Part shown: positions 51,512 to 60,494 of the stretch, piece after piece | Layout: each line of letters starts with the position of its first letter | Position numbering within the stretch: position 1 is the first letter of the stretch | Assembly: GCA_046957575.1 (NCBI GenBank) | Contig: JBKUOG010000002.1 | Coordinates: forward strand, 1-64,000 | Length of the DNA stretch: 64,000 bases | Reading direction: 5' to 3' | From: UMGS1370 sp046957575 | GTDB taxonomy: Bacteria; Bacillota; Clostridia; Lachnospirales; Lachnospiraceae | Position numbers and translations under genes: made by a program | Notes under the pieces: model-generated | Told to the model about the DNA's origin: nothing | Database searches by the model: none | Seen by the model: only the letters and a program-made list of their open reading frames with translations

Positions 51512-52092
51512 ATGCCTGCTCCCTCTAAAGCCTCGCGGACTGCGCTGAAACTGTCCGGATCGGTCAGGACTTCGTAGCTGTCTTCTTCCTCTGCAAAATC
51601 CTCTGCTCCTGCGTCTAATGCCACCATCATCAGTTCATCGGCATCCATGTCACATTCTTCTTTGTCAATGATGATCTGGCCTTTTTTGTCAAACATGTAG
51701 GATACGCATCCGGGAGTGCCTACATTTCCGCCTCCCTTAGTAAATGCACTTCTTACATTGGCAGCGGTACGGTTCTTGTTGTCGGTTAATGCGTCTACGA
51801 TAATGGCAACTCCGCTTGGGCCGTATCCTTCATAAGTAATGACTTCATAGTTTACAGCATTTGCATCTCCGGCTGCCTTTTTAATCCCTCTGTCAATAGT
51901 ATCGTTGGGCATGTTGTTGGCCTTAGCCTTTGCAATTACATCGCGCAGCTTGCTGTTGTTAGACGGATCCGGTCCTCCCTCTTTGACTGCAACTGCAATC
52001 TCACGTCCGATTACGGTAAAAATCTTGCCCTTAGCGGCATCGTTTTTTTCTTTCTTATGTTTAATATTGGCAAATTTAGAATGTCCTGACAT
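51355..52092 (-). CDS. yebC: YebC/PmpR-family translation/regulatory protein
   Basis: 245 residues, normal length: MSGHSKFANIKHKKEKNDAAKG, NNSKLRDVIAKAKANNMPNDTI, YEVITYEGYGPSGVAIIVDALTDNKNRTA, C-terminus DDDVQAVYHNWD. YebC proteins ease ribosome stalling at proline-rich stretches or act as regulators. Its 3' end is the integration site of the island. Confidence 0.95.
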   Translation of the reverse strand: MSGHSKFANIKHKKEKNDAAKGKIFTVIGREIAVAVKEGGPDPSNNSKLRDVIAKAKANNMPNDTIDRGIKKAAGDANAVNYEVITYEGYGPSGVAIIVDALTDNKNRTAANVRSAFTKGGGNVGTPGCVSYMFDKKGQIIIDKEECDMDADELMMVALDAGAEDFAEEEDSYEVLTDPDSFSAVREALEGAGIPMAQADITMIPQTWVELTSEEDIKKINRTLDLLDEDDDVQAVYHNWDTDER

Positions 52093-52118
52093 ACTATAAA
52101 CAACTCCTTTTTTCTCTG

Positions 52119-53117
52119 TTACGTATCAAATCCCTCATATCTTAGCACTATTGATGGGCTTTTGCAAGTGGGAACTGCAAAAGACTCCACAATCTTGGCG
52201 GCTTTTTTAGCTGCTTCCCTGGTATTTTCCTTCATTAAAACCTGCACCTGCCAGTAGTGTCCATCACAATACAGGGCATAGCGAAGTTCATATTTATAAT
52301 CTGTCTCTTCACCTGTATAAGCAATTTCCGCAAAATAATAACTGGCCTCAGAATCTGTGTCAGAGTCTGCCAGTCCCGCCTCAAAGCCTGCCAGTTCAAA
52401 TTCTCCGCCAACTCCGGTATTTAAAATCAGTTCCCGGCACTCCTCTTCAGAATCAATGTATGGGAATACCTCTCTGGCCTCTTCTTCCTGCATATGGATG
52501 ATGTCCACTCTTCCGCCTTTTCCTGCCAGACTGTCAATGCCGAAATCCCCCTGGGCTTCTACCTGCCAGCTTCCGTCCGGAAGTGTAATGGAAAATCCGC
52601 CCTCTTTTTGCAAAGTCTGGTAAACCCATGGCTCTTTGGAATACTCATAGGCAGATGCCACATCTTCATAGGGGATAAATGCAGACCAGGCTCCTTCTGA
52701 TTCTATAAAAATTGTGCTGGATGTCCCATCCTCCCGGATATAAACTGAATCTCCCTCTTTTAGCCCTACTGCTTCCCAGTCGGCTCCAGGCATGGTTCCT
52801 TCTGCAATCGAAGCAACCGTTCCTGCTAATACATAATCTTTTGGCGCTGCTTCAAAATCCACATCATAGACCCAGGCATAAATCCTGCCGCCCGTCATTA
52901 CTTTTGCATCCCGAAGAGCCGACTGCCCTGCCTGATTTGTCTCTTTCATTCCCTCATCTGTTTCCTGCTGCTTTCCTGTTTCTGTACCGGCATCTGCCGA
53001 AGATTCCGCCGCAGGTTTTGTCTCTAGCGGCTCCCTTTTCTGGCATCCGGACAAAACTGCTGTCCCCAATGCCGCTGCCAGTACAAAAGCAGCCCATTTT
53101 TCTTTTAATCTTATCAT
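52119..53117 (-). CDS. Hypothetical lipoprotein
   Basis: 332 residues with a lipoprotein signal (lipobox LSGC, Cys25) and a Glu/Thr-rich linker (to about residue 66). The mature part has two beta-rich regions: VYDVDFEAAPKDYVLAGTVASIAEGT (about 82-) and a C-terminal SITLPDGSWQVEAQGDFG to YWQVQVLM. Unrecognised family; 13 bp from the MATE gene, so likely the same transcript. Confidence 0.75.
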   Translation of the reverse strand: MIRLKEKWAAFVLAAALGTAVLSGCQKREPLETKPAAESSADAGTETGKQQETDEGMKETNQAGQSALRDAKVMTGGRIYAWVYDVDFEAAPKDYVLAGTVASIAEGTMPGADWEAVGLKEGDSVYIREDGTSSTIFIESEGAWSAFIPYEDVASAYEYSKEPWVYQTLQKEGGFSITLPDGSWQVEAQGDFGIDSLAGKGGRVDIIHMQEEEAREVFPYIDSEEECRELILNTGVGGEFELAGFEAGLADSDTDSEASYYFAEIAYTGEETDYKYELRYALYCDGHYWQVQVLMKENTREAAKKAAKIVESFAVPTCKSPSIVLRYEGFDT

Positions 53118-53130
53118 GATTCACTCCAAT

Positions 53131-54483
53131 CTACTGTCCCAGCCGTTTTTTCATCCGTTTAACACAGTGATAAAAGGCCGGCACTAAAAAGAAATCTGCA
53201 AAAATCCAGGCAACTGGACTTCCGATGCAGGCAGCCACATAGCCAAAGATGGGAACCAGCACAAATCCTACTAAAGAACGGCCTACCATCTCGCATACGC
53301 CTGCAATAATGGCAAAGGTGCTGTATCCCATTCCCTGAATGGCAAACCGCATTACATTCACCAAAACCAAGGGAATATAAAACAAACTGTTGGCTACCAG
53401 ATACATCCATGCCTGATTTAAAATCTCTGTCTCTCCTGCATCCACAAACAGCAGGGAAATCTGTTTTCCAAAGAAAAACAAAATCACAAATGCAAGAACA
53501 GAATATACAAATCCAATGAGATTGGCATACCGAACGCCTTCCTTTATCCGGTCAATCTTGCCTGCACCTACATTTTGTCCGGCCCAGGTAGCCATGGTCC
53601 CGCCTAATGCGTCAAACGGTGTGCAGAAGAACATGCTGACCCGACTTCCGGCAGTCACAGCAGCTACGGCCAGAGAGCCCAGAGAATTGACAGCAGTCTG
53701 TAAGATTACATTTCCGATGGCAGTAATGGAATACTGAAATCCCATAGGAAATCCCATACCGCACAACACTGCCATCAGGTGTTTATTGATCCGCATCTCG
53801 TCCCGGCTCATCTTTAACACTTGATACTTGGCCCGCATGAAGAAAAAACACAAAACTCCTGAAACTCCCTGGGAAATAACAGTGGCATACGCAGCGCCGG
53901 CTGGTCCCATTTTCATCACAATGATCATAAACAGATCCAAAAAAATGTTGAGGACCGAAGCCATTAAAAGAAAATACACCGGCGTCTTACTGTCTCCTAA
54001 AGAGCGGATAATGCCAGAGGTCATGTTATAAAGAAAGGTCGTGGGAATCCCCAAAAAAATAATAAAAATATAGCTGTACGCTTCCTGAATAATGTCTTCT
54101 GGCGTTTTCATCCACACCAGAATATCCATGCACAGCACTGATACTGCTGCTGTGAGTACAACGGATACCCCGATAGACAGCCATGCGGCATTTGCGACAA
54201 ACCGTCTTAACCCGGAATAATCTCTGGCGCCGAATTTCTGCGCCACCGGAATGGCAAAGCCGCTGCACACCCCGATGCAGAAGCCATTAATCATAAAGTT
54301 AATCGATCCAGTTGATCCTACTGCTGCCAGTGCATTCACGCCCAGATATTTTCCTACAATAATGGTATCTACCATACTGTAAAACTGCTGAAATAAAAGT
54401 CCCAGAAACATAGGAACGGCAAATCCAATAATGAGTTTCAGCGGAGCGCCTTCTGTCATATCCTTTACTTTTTCCTGTGCCAT
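53131..54483 (-). CDS. MATE-family multidrug/cation efflux transporter
   Basis: 450 residues, about 12 membrane helices, MATE signatures (GAPLKLIIGFAVPMFLGLLFQQFYSMVDTIIVG, GCTPFDALGGTMATWAGQNVGAG-type). Uses Na+ or H+ gradients to export organic cations. Start at 54483 (MAQEKV) behind GAAAGGA; an in-frame start at 54507 is less likely. Confidence 0.93.
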   Translation of the reverse strand: MAQEKVKDMTEGAPLKLIIGFAVPMFLGLLFQQFYSMVDTIIVGKYLGVNALAAVGSTGSINFMINGFCIGVCSGFAIPVAQKFGARDYSGLRRFVANAAWLSIGVSVVLTAAVSVLCMDILVWMKTPEDIIQEAYSYIFIIFLGIPTTFLYNMTSGIIRSLGDSKTPVYFLLMASVLNIFLDLFMIIVMKMGPAGAAYATVISQGVSGVLCFFFMRAKYQVLKMSRDEMRINKHLMAVLCGMGFPMGFQYSITAIGNVILQTAVNSLGSLAVAAVTAGSRVSMFFCTPFDALGGTMATWAGQNVGAGKIDRIKEGVRYANLIGFVYSVLAFVILFFFGKQISLLFVDAGETEILNQAWMYLVANSLFYIPLVLVNVMRFAIQGMGYSTFAIIAGVCEMVGRSLVGFVLVPIFGYVAACIGSPVAWIFADFFLVPAFYHCVKRMKKRLGQ

Positions 54484-54608
54484 TATATGTATTCCTTTCT
54501 CAGTCAAAAAGTTTTGCGCTTATTATCATAGCGCAACTTTCAGTTTTTTCAACTGTTTTTTACTATATTTTTGATTTATCTTTCATATATGCTATTTTCT
54601 CGGTATAA

Positions 54609-54638
54609 CAAAAGCAGGAGAATCAATCCCCTGCTTTC
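54609..54638 (-). terminator. Terminator after the CBS/DUF21 gene
   Basis: On the minus strand AAAGCAGG and CCTGCTTT enclose GGATTGATTCT, followed by TGTTAT. It lies 29 bp after the stop. Confidence 0.65.
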
Positions 54639-54666
54639 TGCAAGTTTTCTGCTGGTTGTCTTTAAC

Positions 54667-56001
54667 TTATTTATCCTGCAAAACTGCTCTTACAAGCCGG
54701 ATGGTCTTATTTTCCACGTTCAGAATCTGGAATTCATAGCCCAGACAAGATACGACTGGATTTTCTCCTTCACCAGGAATACGGCCCAATTTGGAAATCA
54801 GGAAGCCGTTTATAGTATCATAGAGTTCTTCGTCCTCTTCTTCAAAGGTAATGCCCAGAACCTCTTCTGCCTGTTCAAGGGGCGTCATTCCATTCATCAG
54901 GAAGCTTCCGGAATCTTCGGCTGTAATAAAGTTTTCTTCTACATCGTATTCATCCATAATGTTTCCTACGATTTCTTCCAGAATATCTTCCATGGTAACA
55001 ATTCCCACCGTCTGTCCATACTCGTCTACAACGATTTCCATATGGATTTTCTGGGACTGCATTTCCCTAAACAGATTGTCCAGGCTTCTGGTCTCCGGAA
55101 TAAAGTGGGCTTCCCTAAGAAGCTGGGGAATCTCTGCCAGCGGCATATCTTTGTAATCATCCTGTTCAAAGAATACCACTGCATCTCTCATATGTAAAAT
55201 GCCGATAATATCGTCGATCTCCTCCTGGTAAACCGGATAGCGGGAATTTTTTCCTTCTTTCAGAATAAAGTCCAGGGCCTCCCTCAGGGTCAGACTGCCA
55301 TCCAGAGCGACCAGATTCTTCCGGTGGGTCATCACGTCCTCCGCCGTCTTATCGTCCAGTTCGAAGATATTGGTAATCATCTCTGCCTCACCAGCTTCCA
55401 GGATTCCCTGTTCGTGGCCTTCATTTACCATGGACTTTATATCTTCTTCGGTCACGTTATCCATATCTTTCCGCATGTCTACGCCCAGAAGCTTTAAAAT
55501 CAGCCAGGACACTCCGTTAATCAGCCCAGTCATAGGAAGGCAGATTTTCATTAACACATCAATCAGCGGAAGCAGCTTTGCCGCCCATTTTTCCGGATTT
55601 TTCACTGCCAGCTCTTTTGGAATCACAATTCCAAAAGGAATAAATGCCAAAAGGAGCACAATCACGGACGCAATCATGCAGACAGGCAGAATCCAGGCTC
55701 CTTCTACCAAAAACTGGGCTTTTAAAAGGGTTCCCAGCCGCAGTGCCAGGCCCTTCCAGATCGTTAATCCAGCCGCCATTCCCATGATGCTGGTAATTAA
55801 TAATACGGTCGCAATAAATCTCTGTGGATGTCCGGCAGCCCATAAAAGCTTCTCTGCCTTTGCATCCCCTTTTTCCTTCTCTTCTTCCAGCTTTGCCTCA
55901 TTGACGTGCTGGATCGCCGCTCCAAATCCGTAAAGAACCGCGCTTAACGCAACAAATGCAAGTAAAATCACCATACTGACCGGTGAATAACCATCGTCCA
56001 T
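54667..56001 (-). CDS. CNNM/hemolysin-family transporter (DUF21-CBS-CorC)
   Basis: 444 residues: DUF21 with four helices (to about 175), CBS pair (EDVMTHRKNLVALDGSLTLREALDFI, then DDIIGILHMRD), and a C-terminal CorC_HlyC domain (FLISKLGRIPGEGENPVVSCLGYEFQIL). Likely a divalent-cation (Mg or Co) transporter; sometimes called hemolysin. No signal peptide. Confidence 0.93.
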   Translation of the reverse strand: MDDGYSPVSMVILLAFVALSAVLYGFGAAIQHVNEAKLEEEKEKGDAKAEKLLWAAGHPQRFIATVLLITSIMGMAAGLTIWKGLALRLGTLLKAQFLVEGAWILPVCMIASVIVLLLAFIPFGIVIPKELAVKNPEKWAAKLLPLIDVLMKICLPMTGLINGVSWLILKLLGVDMRKDMDNVTEEDIKSMVNEGHEQGILEAGEAEMITNIFELDDKTAEDVMTHRKNLVALDGSLTLREALDFILKEGKNSRYPVYQEEIDDIIGILHMRDAVVFFEQDDYKDMPLAEIPQLLREAHFIPETRSLDNLFREMQSQKIHMEIVVDEYGQTVGIVTMEDILEEIVGNIMDEYDVEENFITAEDSGSFLMNGMTPLEQAEEVLGITFEEEDEELYDTINGFLISKLGRIPGEGENPVVSCLGYEFQILNVENKTIRLVRAVLQDK

Positions 56002-56092
56002 TGGACTTTCAACACTCCTTTTTCTCTAAATTGACTGAATAATCTGTACTTTGCACATCATATCATGTTTATCCAGGTTCGTCAATGTTGCG

Positions 56093-56132
56093 AAAAAACA
56101 GCCTGGAACCTTTATGTATCCAGTTCCAGGCT
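56093..56132 (-). terminator. Terminator overlapping the mazF stop
   Basis: On the minus strand AGCCTGGAAC and GTTCCAGGCT form a perfect 10-bp stem with a 13-base loop, followed by GTTTTTT. The upstream arm lies within the last codons of mazF. Confidence 0.92.
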
Positions 56133-56459
56133 GACTTTCAGCGCTGCATTTACTCTCTCCTGCAGCTCGTCGTCAATATGACAGATTTTTTCTTTTAGAC
56201 GCTGTTTATCTATGGTACGGAGCTGCTCCAGCAAAATAACCGAATCCTTTACCATGCTGCACCTGTTTTTCGGCAGTTCTACATGGGTGGGAAGTTTTGC
56301 CTTATTCATTCTGGATGTGATTGCAGCACAGATTACAGTGGGACTGTGTTTATTTCCTATATCATTTTGAATAATCAGAACCGGACGGATCCCTCCCTGC
56401 TCCGACCCTACAACCGGTCTTAAATCTGCATAATAAATATCTCCACGTCTGATGATCAC
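56112..56459 (-). CDS. mazF: MazF/PemK-type mRNA interferase
   Basis: 115 residues: RRGDIYYADLRPVVGSEQGGIRPVLIIQND, TVICAAITSRMNKAKLPTHVEL, and C-terminal DKQRLKEKICHIDDEL. Catalytic Arg25-like and Thr/Asp positions are present. Cleaves mRNA at specific sequences. It follows alr by 129 bp, the gene order seen in Bacillus (alr-ndoAI-ndoA), but no MazE-type antitoxin is present between them. Confidence 0.95.
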   Translation of the reverse strand: MIIRRGDIYYADLRPVVGSEQGGIRPVLIIQNDIGNKHSPTVICAAITSRMNKAKLPTHVELPKNRCSMVKDSVILLEQLRTIDKQRLKEKICHIDDELQERVNAALKVSLELDT

Positions 56460-56588
56460 GTTTTCACTCTCCTATCCTTCGGATAGTATAGGCATAAACA
56501 GCGGATCTTATACACCGCTAATCGCCCATATACCATTCTATGAGAGAAAACATGCCATGGTTCCGCCAGAACAGTACGATTTGCTTAT

Positions 56589-57755
56589 TCAATGTTTCCC
56601 GCTGTCCTGGATTGTTTTATAAATTCGTGGAACCCGCTTTCCGATATTACATAAAATCTCATAATGAAATCCGCCGGATAAAGCAGCCAGAGTTTCTGCA
56701 GAGATAGACGTATCCCCACTGTTTCCCAAAAGAACTGCTTCTCCCCATTCTCTGGCTTCTGGAATTTCTGATACATCCACCATAAACTGATCCATACACA
56801 CCCGGCCCAGAATCGGCGCACGCTTCCCATTTATCAGCACATATCCTTTCCCGGACAGGCTTCTGGGATATCCGTCTCCGTATCCTGCTGCGATCGTGGC
56901 TACCTTCACAGGTCTTTCTGCTGTAAACGTACCTCCATAGCTGACGCTGGCTCCCTTTGAAATGGTTTTTATACAGGTAATTCTGGCTCTCCAGGACATT
57001 GCCGGAATCAGTTTCACCTTTGTCTGCTCCACCTCATCAGACGGATACAATCCATAAATGGAAATGCCGGCCCGCACCGCATCCAACCCGGTTCCGATCC
57101 CCTCTATGATTCCTGCGCTGTTGGCGCAGTGGCATAAAGGAATCCGAAGCCCCCTTCTGAAAAGTTTTTCATAGAAACAACTATATTGTTCCAACTGTTT
57201 CCTGGCTGAAGTTTTGTCTGTCTCGTCCGCTTTTGCAAAATGGGTAAACATGCCTTCTATCTCAATCCCCGGACAGGCGGCAATCCGAAGTGCCCGATCT
57301 GCACACTCATCCGAAGGCGTCATGCCGATCCGGTTCATCCCCGTATCCACTGCCAGGTGAATCCGCCCGGGACGGCCTAAATGAAGGGCCAGTTTTCCAA
57401 ACTGTTTCGCCGCCTGTTCTGTAAAAATAACCGGACGTATTTCTTCTAAAATCAGTTCTTCATACCGGCTCTCATGAACCGGCCCAAGGATCAGAACCGG
57501 CTTTTTTATCCCATACCGGCGCAGCAAAATCGCCTCATCTGCCGTTGCTGCGGCAAATCCAATAACGTAAGGAGCGATTGTTTCTGCCACCCGTTCTGCC
57601 CCATGACCGTAGGCATCAGCTTTTACTACCCCGATTATGCCGGTTTTTTCCGGAAGATTCTGTCTCATGGCTTCCATGTTTCGGCAAATTGCATCTAAAT
57701 CTACTACTGCACAGGTTCTGTCATATGGAATTTCCAAACATTCTGTCTGACTCAT
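56589..57755 (-). CDS. alr: Alanine racemase
   Basis: 388 residues. PLP lysine in VVKADAYGHGAE (Lys45), substrate tyrosine in GASVSYGGTFTAE, MTPSD-type and GYGDGYPRSLSG motifs, and GRVCMDQFMVDV. Makes D-alanine for peptidoglycan. The start overlaps the nnrD stop by 4 bp (ATGA), so they are coupled. Confidence 0.96.
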   Translation of the reverse strand: MSQTECLEIPYDRTCAVVDLDAICRNMEAMRQNLPEKTGIIGVVKADAYGHGAERVAETIAPYVIGFAAATADEAILLRRYGIKKPVLILGPVHESRYEELILEEIRPVIFTEQAAKQFGKLALHLGRPGRIHLAVDTGMNRIGMTPSDECADRALRIAACPGIEIEGMFTHFAKADETDKTSARKQLEQYSCFYEKLFRRGLRIPLCHCANSAGIIEGIGTGLDAVRAGISIYGLYPSDEVEQTKVKLIPAMSWRARITCIKTISKGASVSYGGTFTAERPVKVATIAAGYGDGYPRSLSGKGYVLINGKRAPILGRVCMDQFMVDVSEIPEAREWGEAVLLGNSGDTSISAETLAALSGGFHYEILCNIGKRVPRIYKTIQDSGKH

Positions 57756-59356
57756 CCGGTCTTCCCTCCATCTGTTTTTTCTTTTTCTGCCGGGTTTCCG
57801 ATTTTATCCGCAGATTTTCCTGCCCTGTCTGCCAGCTCTCCCGCCAAATCTGCCAGTTCTCTGGCAAGAAGGCTGGCACGTCCATGGCGCTTTTGATATT
57901 CATCTCCTGCAAGGCCATGGAGATAGACAGAAAGGGCTGCCCCTTCAAACAGTTCCATTCCCTGAGCACACAGCGCTCCTATCATCCCTGCCAGCACATC
58001 TCCAGATCCAGCCTTAGCCATGGCGCTGTTTCCGCTGGTATTTAAATACAGCCATCCGCCTCTGTCTGACACAACAGTTGCTGCATCTTTGAGCACACAG
58101 GTAATTCCCCATCGGGATGCATACTCTGCGGCGGCGCCGCTTACGTCCTTTTGAATCTCCTTTATGGTTTTTCCTGTCAGTCTTGCCATCTCCCCCAAAT
58201 GAGGTGTTATAACAATATTTTCTGTATAGTATCTGGTAAGTTCCGGATTAGCTGCAATGATATTTAAGGCATCTGCATCCACAATAACGGCAGAACAAGC
58301 CGCAGACAATATCCCTGCCACCAGTTTTTTCACATACTCTTCCCCTCCAAGTCCGGGGCCTAATACTACTGCATCCGCCCAGATACATTCTTTTTCCAAA
58401 AGCTGCTCAAATCCTTCCGGATTTTCCAAAGCCATCTTCGGATCGCAGACAGCCAGAATTGCCTCTGGAAGAAGCTGCTGCAAAATCTCTCGGTTTTCTT
58501 CGACTGTCAGGAGCTTTACCAGTCCGGCCCCGCACCGGTAAGCAGCCTTTGCGCAAAGATAAGCAGCGCCGCTCATATTTTTAGAACCTGCTGCTATGAG
58601 GACATGGCCAAATGTCCCCTTATTGGAATAGGCCGGTCTGCCAGGAAGCAGTTTTAAATCCTCTAACCCATAAGTAAAAACCGGATTTTCACCTGCTCCG
58701 CTTTTTAGTGCTGCCTTTTCATAGGCCAAATCCGGAAATCCAATATCCCCAATCACCACCTCCTTTGCATACTCTCTTCCCGGAAACAGAACGGTTCCGC
58801 ATTTTTCCCACCCAAAGGTAATCGTTACATCTGCCTGCACTGCAGCTCCCATGACCTCTCCTGTATCTGAGTGGATGCCGGACGGAAGATCCACTGCCAC
58901 TGTCAAAATCGAAGGCTGCCCTTTTAGCCATTTTATGCAGGAACGAAACTCTCCGTCCACTTCTCTGGCAAGCCCTACTCCAAACAGTCCGTCCAGAATC
59001 ACCCCGTCTATCTCTTCTGTTATCTCCTGCCAGTTCACACTTACGATCCCCAGATTTTCCCCAATCATCCTCTGAGTCCGGCATTCTGCTGTCTCTTTTT
59101 TTCGATCTCCTGCCAAAACCAGCGCTGCCGGATATCCGGATAAATACAGAATCCTGGCCGCAGCTGCAGCGTCCGCCCCATTATTTCCCGTACCGCAGAC
59201 TGCCCATATTTTTGTCCCTTTTTTCACCCGCTTTTTTACCTCCAGGGCCACCAAAAGGGCAGCCCGCTCCTGGAGGACCAGGGATGGAATCCCGATTTTT
59301 TCTATGGTATATTGATCAATCTGTTTCATCTGTTTTCCGGTTACTAAATTTCTCAT
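57752..59356 (-). CDS. nnrD: Bifunctional NAD(P)HX epimerase/dehydratase
   Basis: 534 residues. YjeF N-terminal epimerase domain (MKQIDQYTIEKIGIPSLVLQERAA, CGTGNNGADAAAAARIL, where many homologues have GNNGGDG) then ADP-dependent NAD(P)HX dehydratase domain (GHVLIAAGSKNMSGAAYLCAKAA, VLGPGLG, NTSGNSAMAKAGSGDVLAGMIGAL). Repairs damaged NAD(P)H. A C-terminal tail with LADLAGELADRAGK-type near-repeats is unusual. ATG at 59356 behind AGGGGA. Confidence 0.95.
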   Translation of the reverse strand: MRNLVTGKQMKQIDQYTIEKIGIPSLVLQERAALLVALEVKKRVKKGTKIWAVCGTGNNGADAAAAARILYLSGYPAALVLAGDRKKETAECRTQRMIGENLGIVSVNWQEITEEIDGVILDGLFGVGLAREVDGEFRSCIKWLKGQPSILTVAVDLPSGIHSDTGEVMGAAVQADVTITFGWEKCGTVLFPGREYAKEVVIGDIGFPDLAYEKAALKSGAGENPVFTYGLEDLKLLPGRPAYSNKGTFGHVLIAAGSKNMSGAAYLCAKAAYRCGAGLVKLLTVEENREILQQLLPEAILAVCDPKMALENPEGFEQLLEKECIWADAVVLGPGLGGEEYVKKLVAGILSAACSAVIVDADALNIIAANPELTRYYTENIVITPHLGEMARLTGKTIKEIQKDVSGAAAEYASRWGITCVLKDAATVVSDRGGWLYLNTSGNSAMAKAGSGDVLAGMIGALCAQGMELFEGAALSVYLHGLAGDEYQKRHGRASLLARELADLAGELADRAGKSADKIGNPAEKEKTDGGKTG

Positions 59357-59393
59357 GCCACATCCCCTTTGCACAATTTGTCAAAGAAAAATA

Positions 59394-59411
59394 GTAACAG
59401 TTCAGCCATGC
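59394..59411. repeat. Short interspersed repeat unit
   Basis: GTAACAGTTCAGCCATGC, followed by ATCTTCGCATGG which pairs with it as CATGC/GCATG. Identical to the left end of the 60272-60422 element. Confidence 0.7.
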
Positions 59412-59435
59412 ATCTTCGCATGGATGAGCTGCTGC

Positions 59436-59473
59436 AAAAAATACCGGCAGAAACCCGTAGTTTTTCCTGCCGG
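59436..59473 (-). terminator. Terminator of rex
   Basis: On the minus strand CCGGCAG and CTGCCGG enclose a 16-base loop, followed by TATTTTTTG. It lies 11 bp after the rex stop. Confidence 0.85.
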
Positions 59474-59483
59474 CTGATCCATG

Positions 59484-60182
59484 CTACTTTTTCTTTGCTT
59501 TTTCGGCCTTCTCTGCCTTTTCCTTTGCACGCTTTTCTTCCCGATCCTGCATACTGCACACCCGGTAGGAAAGGCGCATTAAACTTTCGGAAAGATGTAC
59601 ATTTTCCACGACTACATCATCCGGAACCACCAAATCCGTATGGGCAAAATTCCAGATTGCCTTGACTCCTGCCTTTACCAGTCTGTCTGCTATCTCCGGC
59701 GCTTTTGTCTTTGGAATGGTAAGAGCTGCTATCTGCACCTCGTTTTCCACAATAAATTCTTCTAAGTCTTCTACACCCCGAATCTCAATACCGCGGACCA
59801 CCAAACCAATAAGCCTTGGATTAATATCAAACATTCCTTTAATCATAAAACCGCGCTTTTCAAAGTTTGTATAGTTTGCAATGGCCTGGCCCAAGTTTCC
59901 GGCGCCGATAATAATAATATTGTGCTGCCGGTCAATTCCCAGAATTTTTGCAATTTCCGCATACAGAGATTTTACATTATAGCCATATCCCTGCTGGCCA
60001 AACCCTCCAAAATTGTTTAAATCCTGACGGATTTGGGAAGCCGTTACCTTCATCTTGCTGCTTAACTCATTGGAGGAAATGCGCTCGACTCCGTCCTCCA
60101 AAAGTTCTCCCAAATATCGGTAATATCTGGGCAGCCTGGATATTACGGCTTTTGATATCACTTTTTCTTCCACGTATTCCAC
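59484..60182 (-). CDS. rex: Redox-sensing transcriptional repressor Rex
   Basis: 232 residues: winged HTH (KVTASQIRQDLNNFGGFGQQGYGYNV) and Rossmann NAD(H) domain (IIIGAGNLGQAIANY), domain-swap C-terminus with FAHTDLVVPDDVVVENVHLSESLMRLSYRV plus a Lys/Glu-rich tail. Represses fermentation/respiration genes when NADH is low. GTG start assumed behind AAAGG. Confidence 0.95.
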   Translation of the reverse strand: MEYVEEKVISKAVISRLPRYYRYLGELLEDGVERISSNELSSKMKVTASQIRQDLNNFGGFGQQGYGYNVKSLYAEIAKILGIDRQHNIIIIGAGNLGQAIANYTNFEKRGFMIKGMFDINPRLIGLVVRGIEIRGVEDLEEFIVENEVQIAALTIPKTKAPEIADRLVKAGVKAIWNFAHTDLVVPDDVVVENVHLSESLMRLSYRVCSMQDREEKRAKEKAEKAEKAKKK

Positions 60183-60271
60183 CTAGCCTTTCTGTCTTTT
60201 TTCCCTGTTTCCTATTATAGATTTTTGTCAAATTCCTGTCAAACTATTTTTTCCAAACCCATTCAATTTGT

Positions 60272-60422
60272 GTAACAGTTCAGCCATGCGAAGATTCACA
60301 CAGGAAAAATCGTTGAAAGCTTGTTTTCATAAAATTTTTTCTGTCTGAATCTTTATAGGGCTAACATCCAATGCTTCTTGCACGCTGTAAGTGTGCAAGA
60401 AGATGCATGGCTTATCTGTTAC
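60272..60422. repeat. 151-bp repeat with terminal inverted repeats (MITE-like)
   Basis: Left end GTAACAGTTCAGCCATGC (60272-60289) and inverted right end GCATGGCTTATCTGTTAC (60405-60422). An internal stem TTCTTGCAC / GTGCAAGAA (60375-60383, 60393-60401) is present. No coding capacity. Lies in the 60183-60494 intergenic region between divergent rex and the ABC-F gene. Confidence 0.7.
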
Positions 60423-60494
60423 CAAATTTGTTGCAAAAAAATTCTTCCTATATTATACTGTTACGGAATAGTTCTATTTATGTAGGAGGTTGTG

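Noticed and set aside
54571..55197. 208-codon plus-strand open frame
   Set aside because: It is antisense to the CBS/CorC gene, whose product matches its family throughout; no ribosome site or domain was seen.
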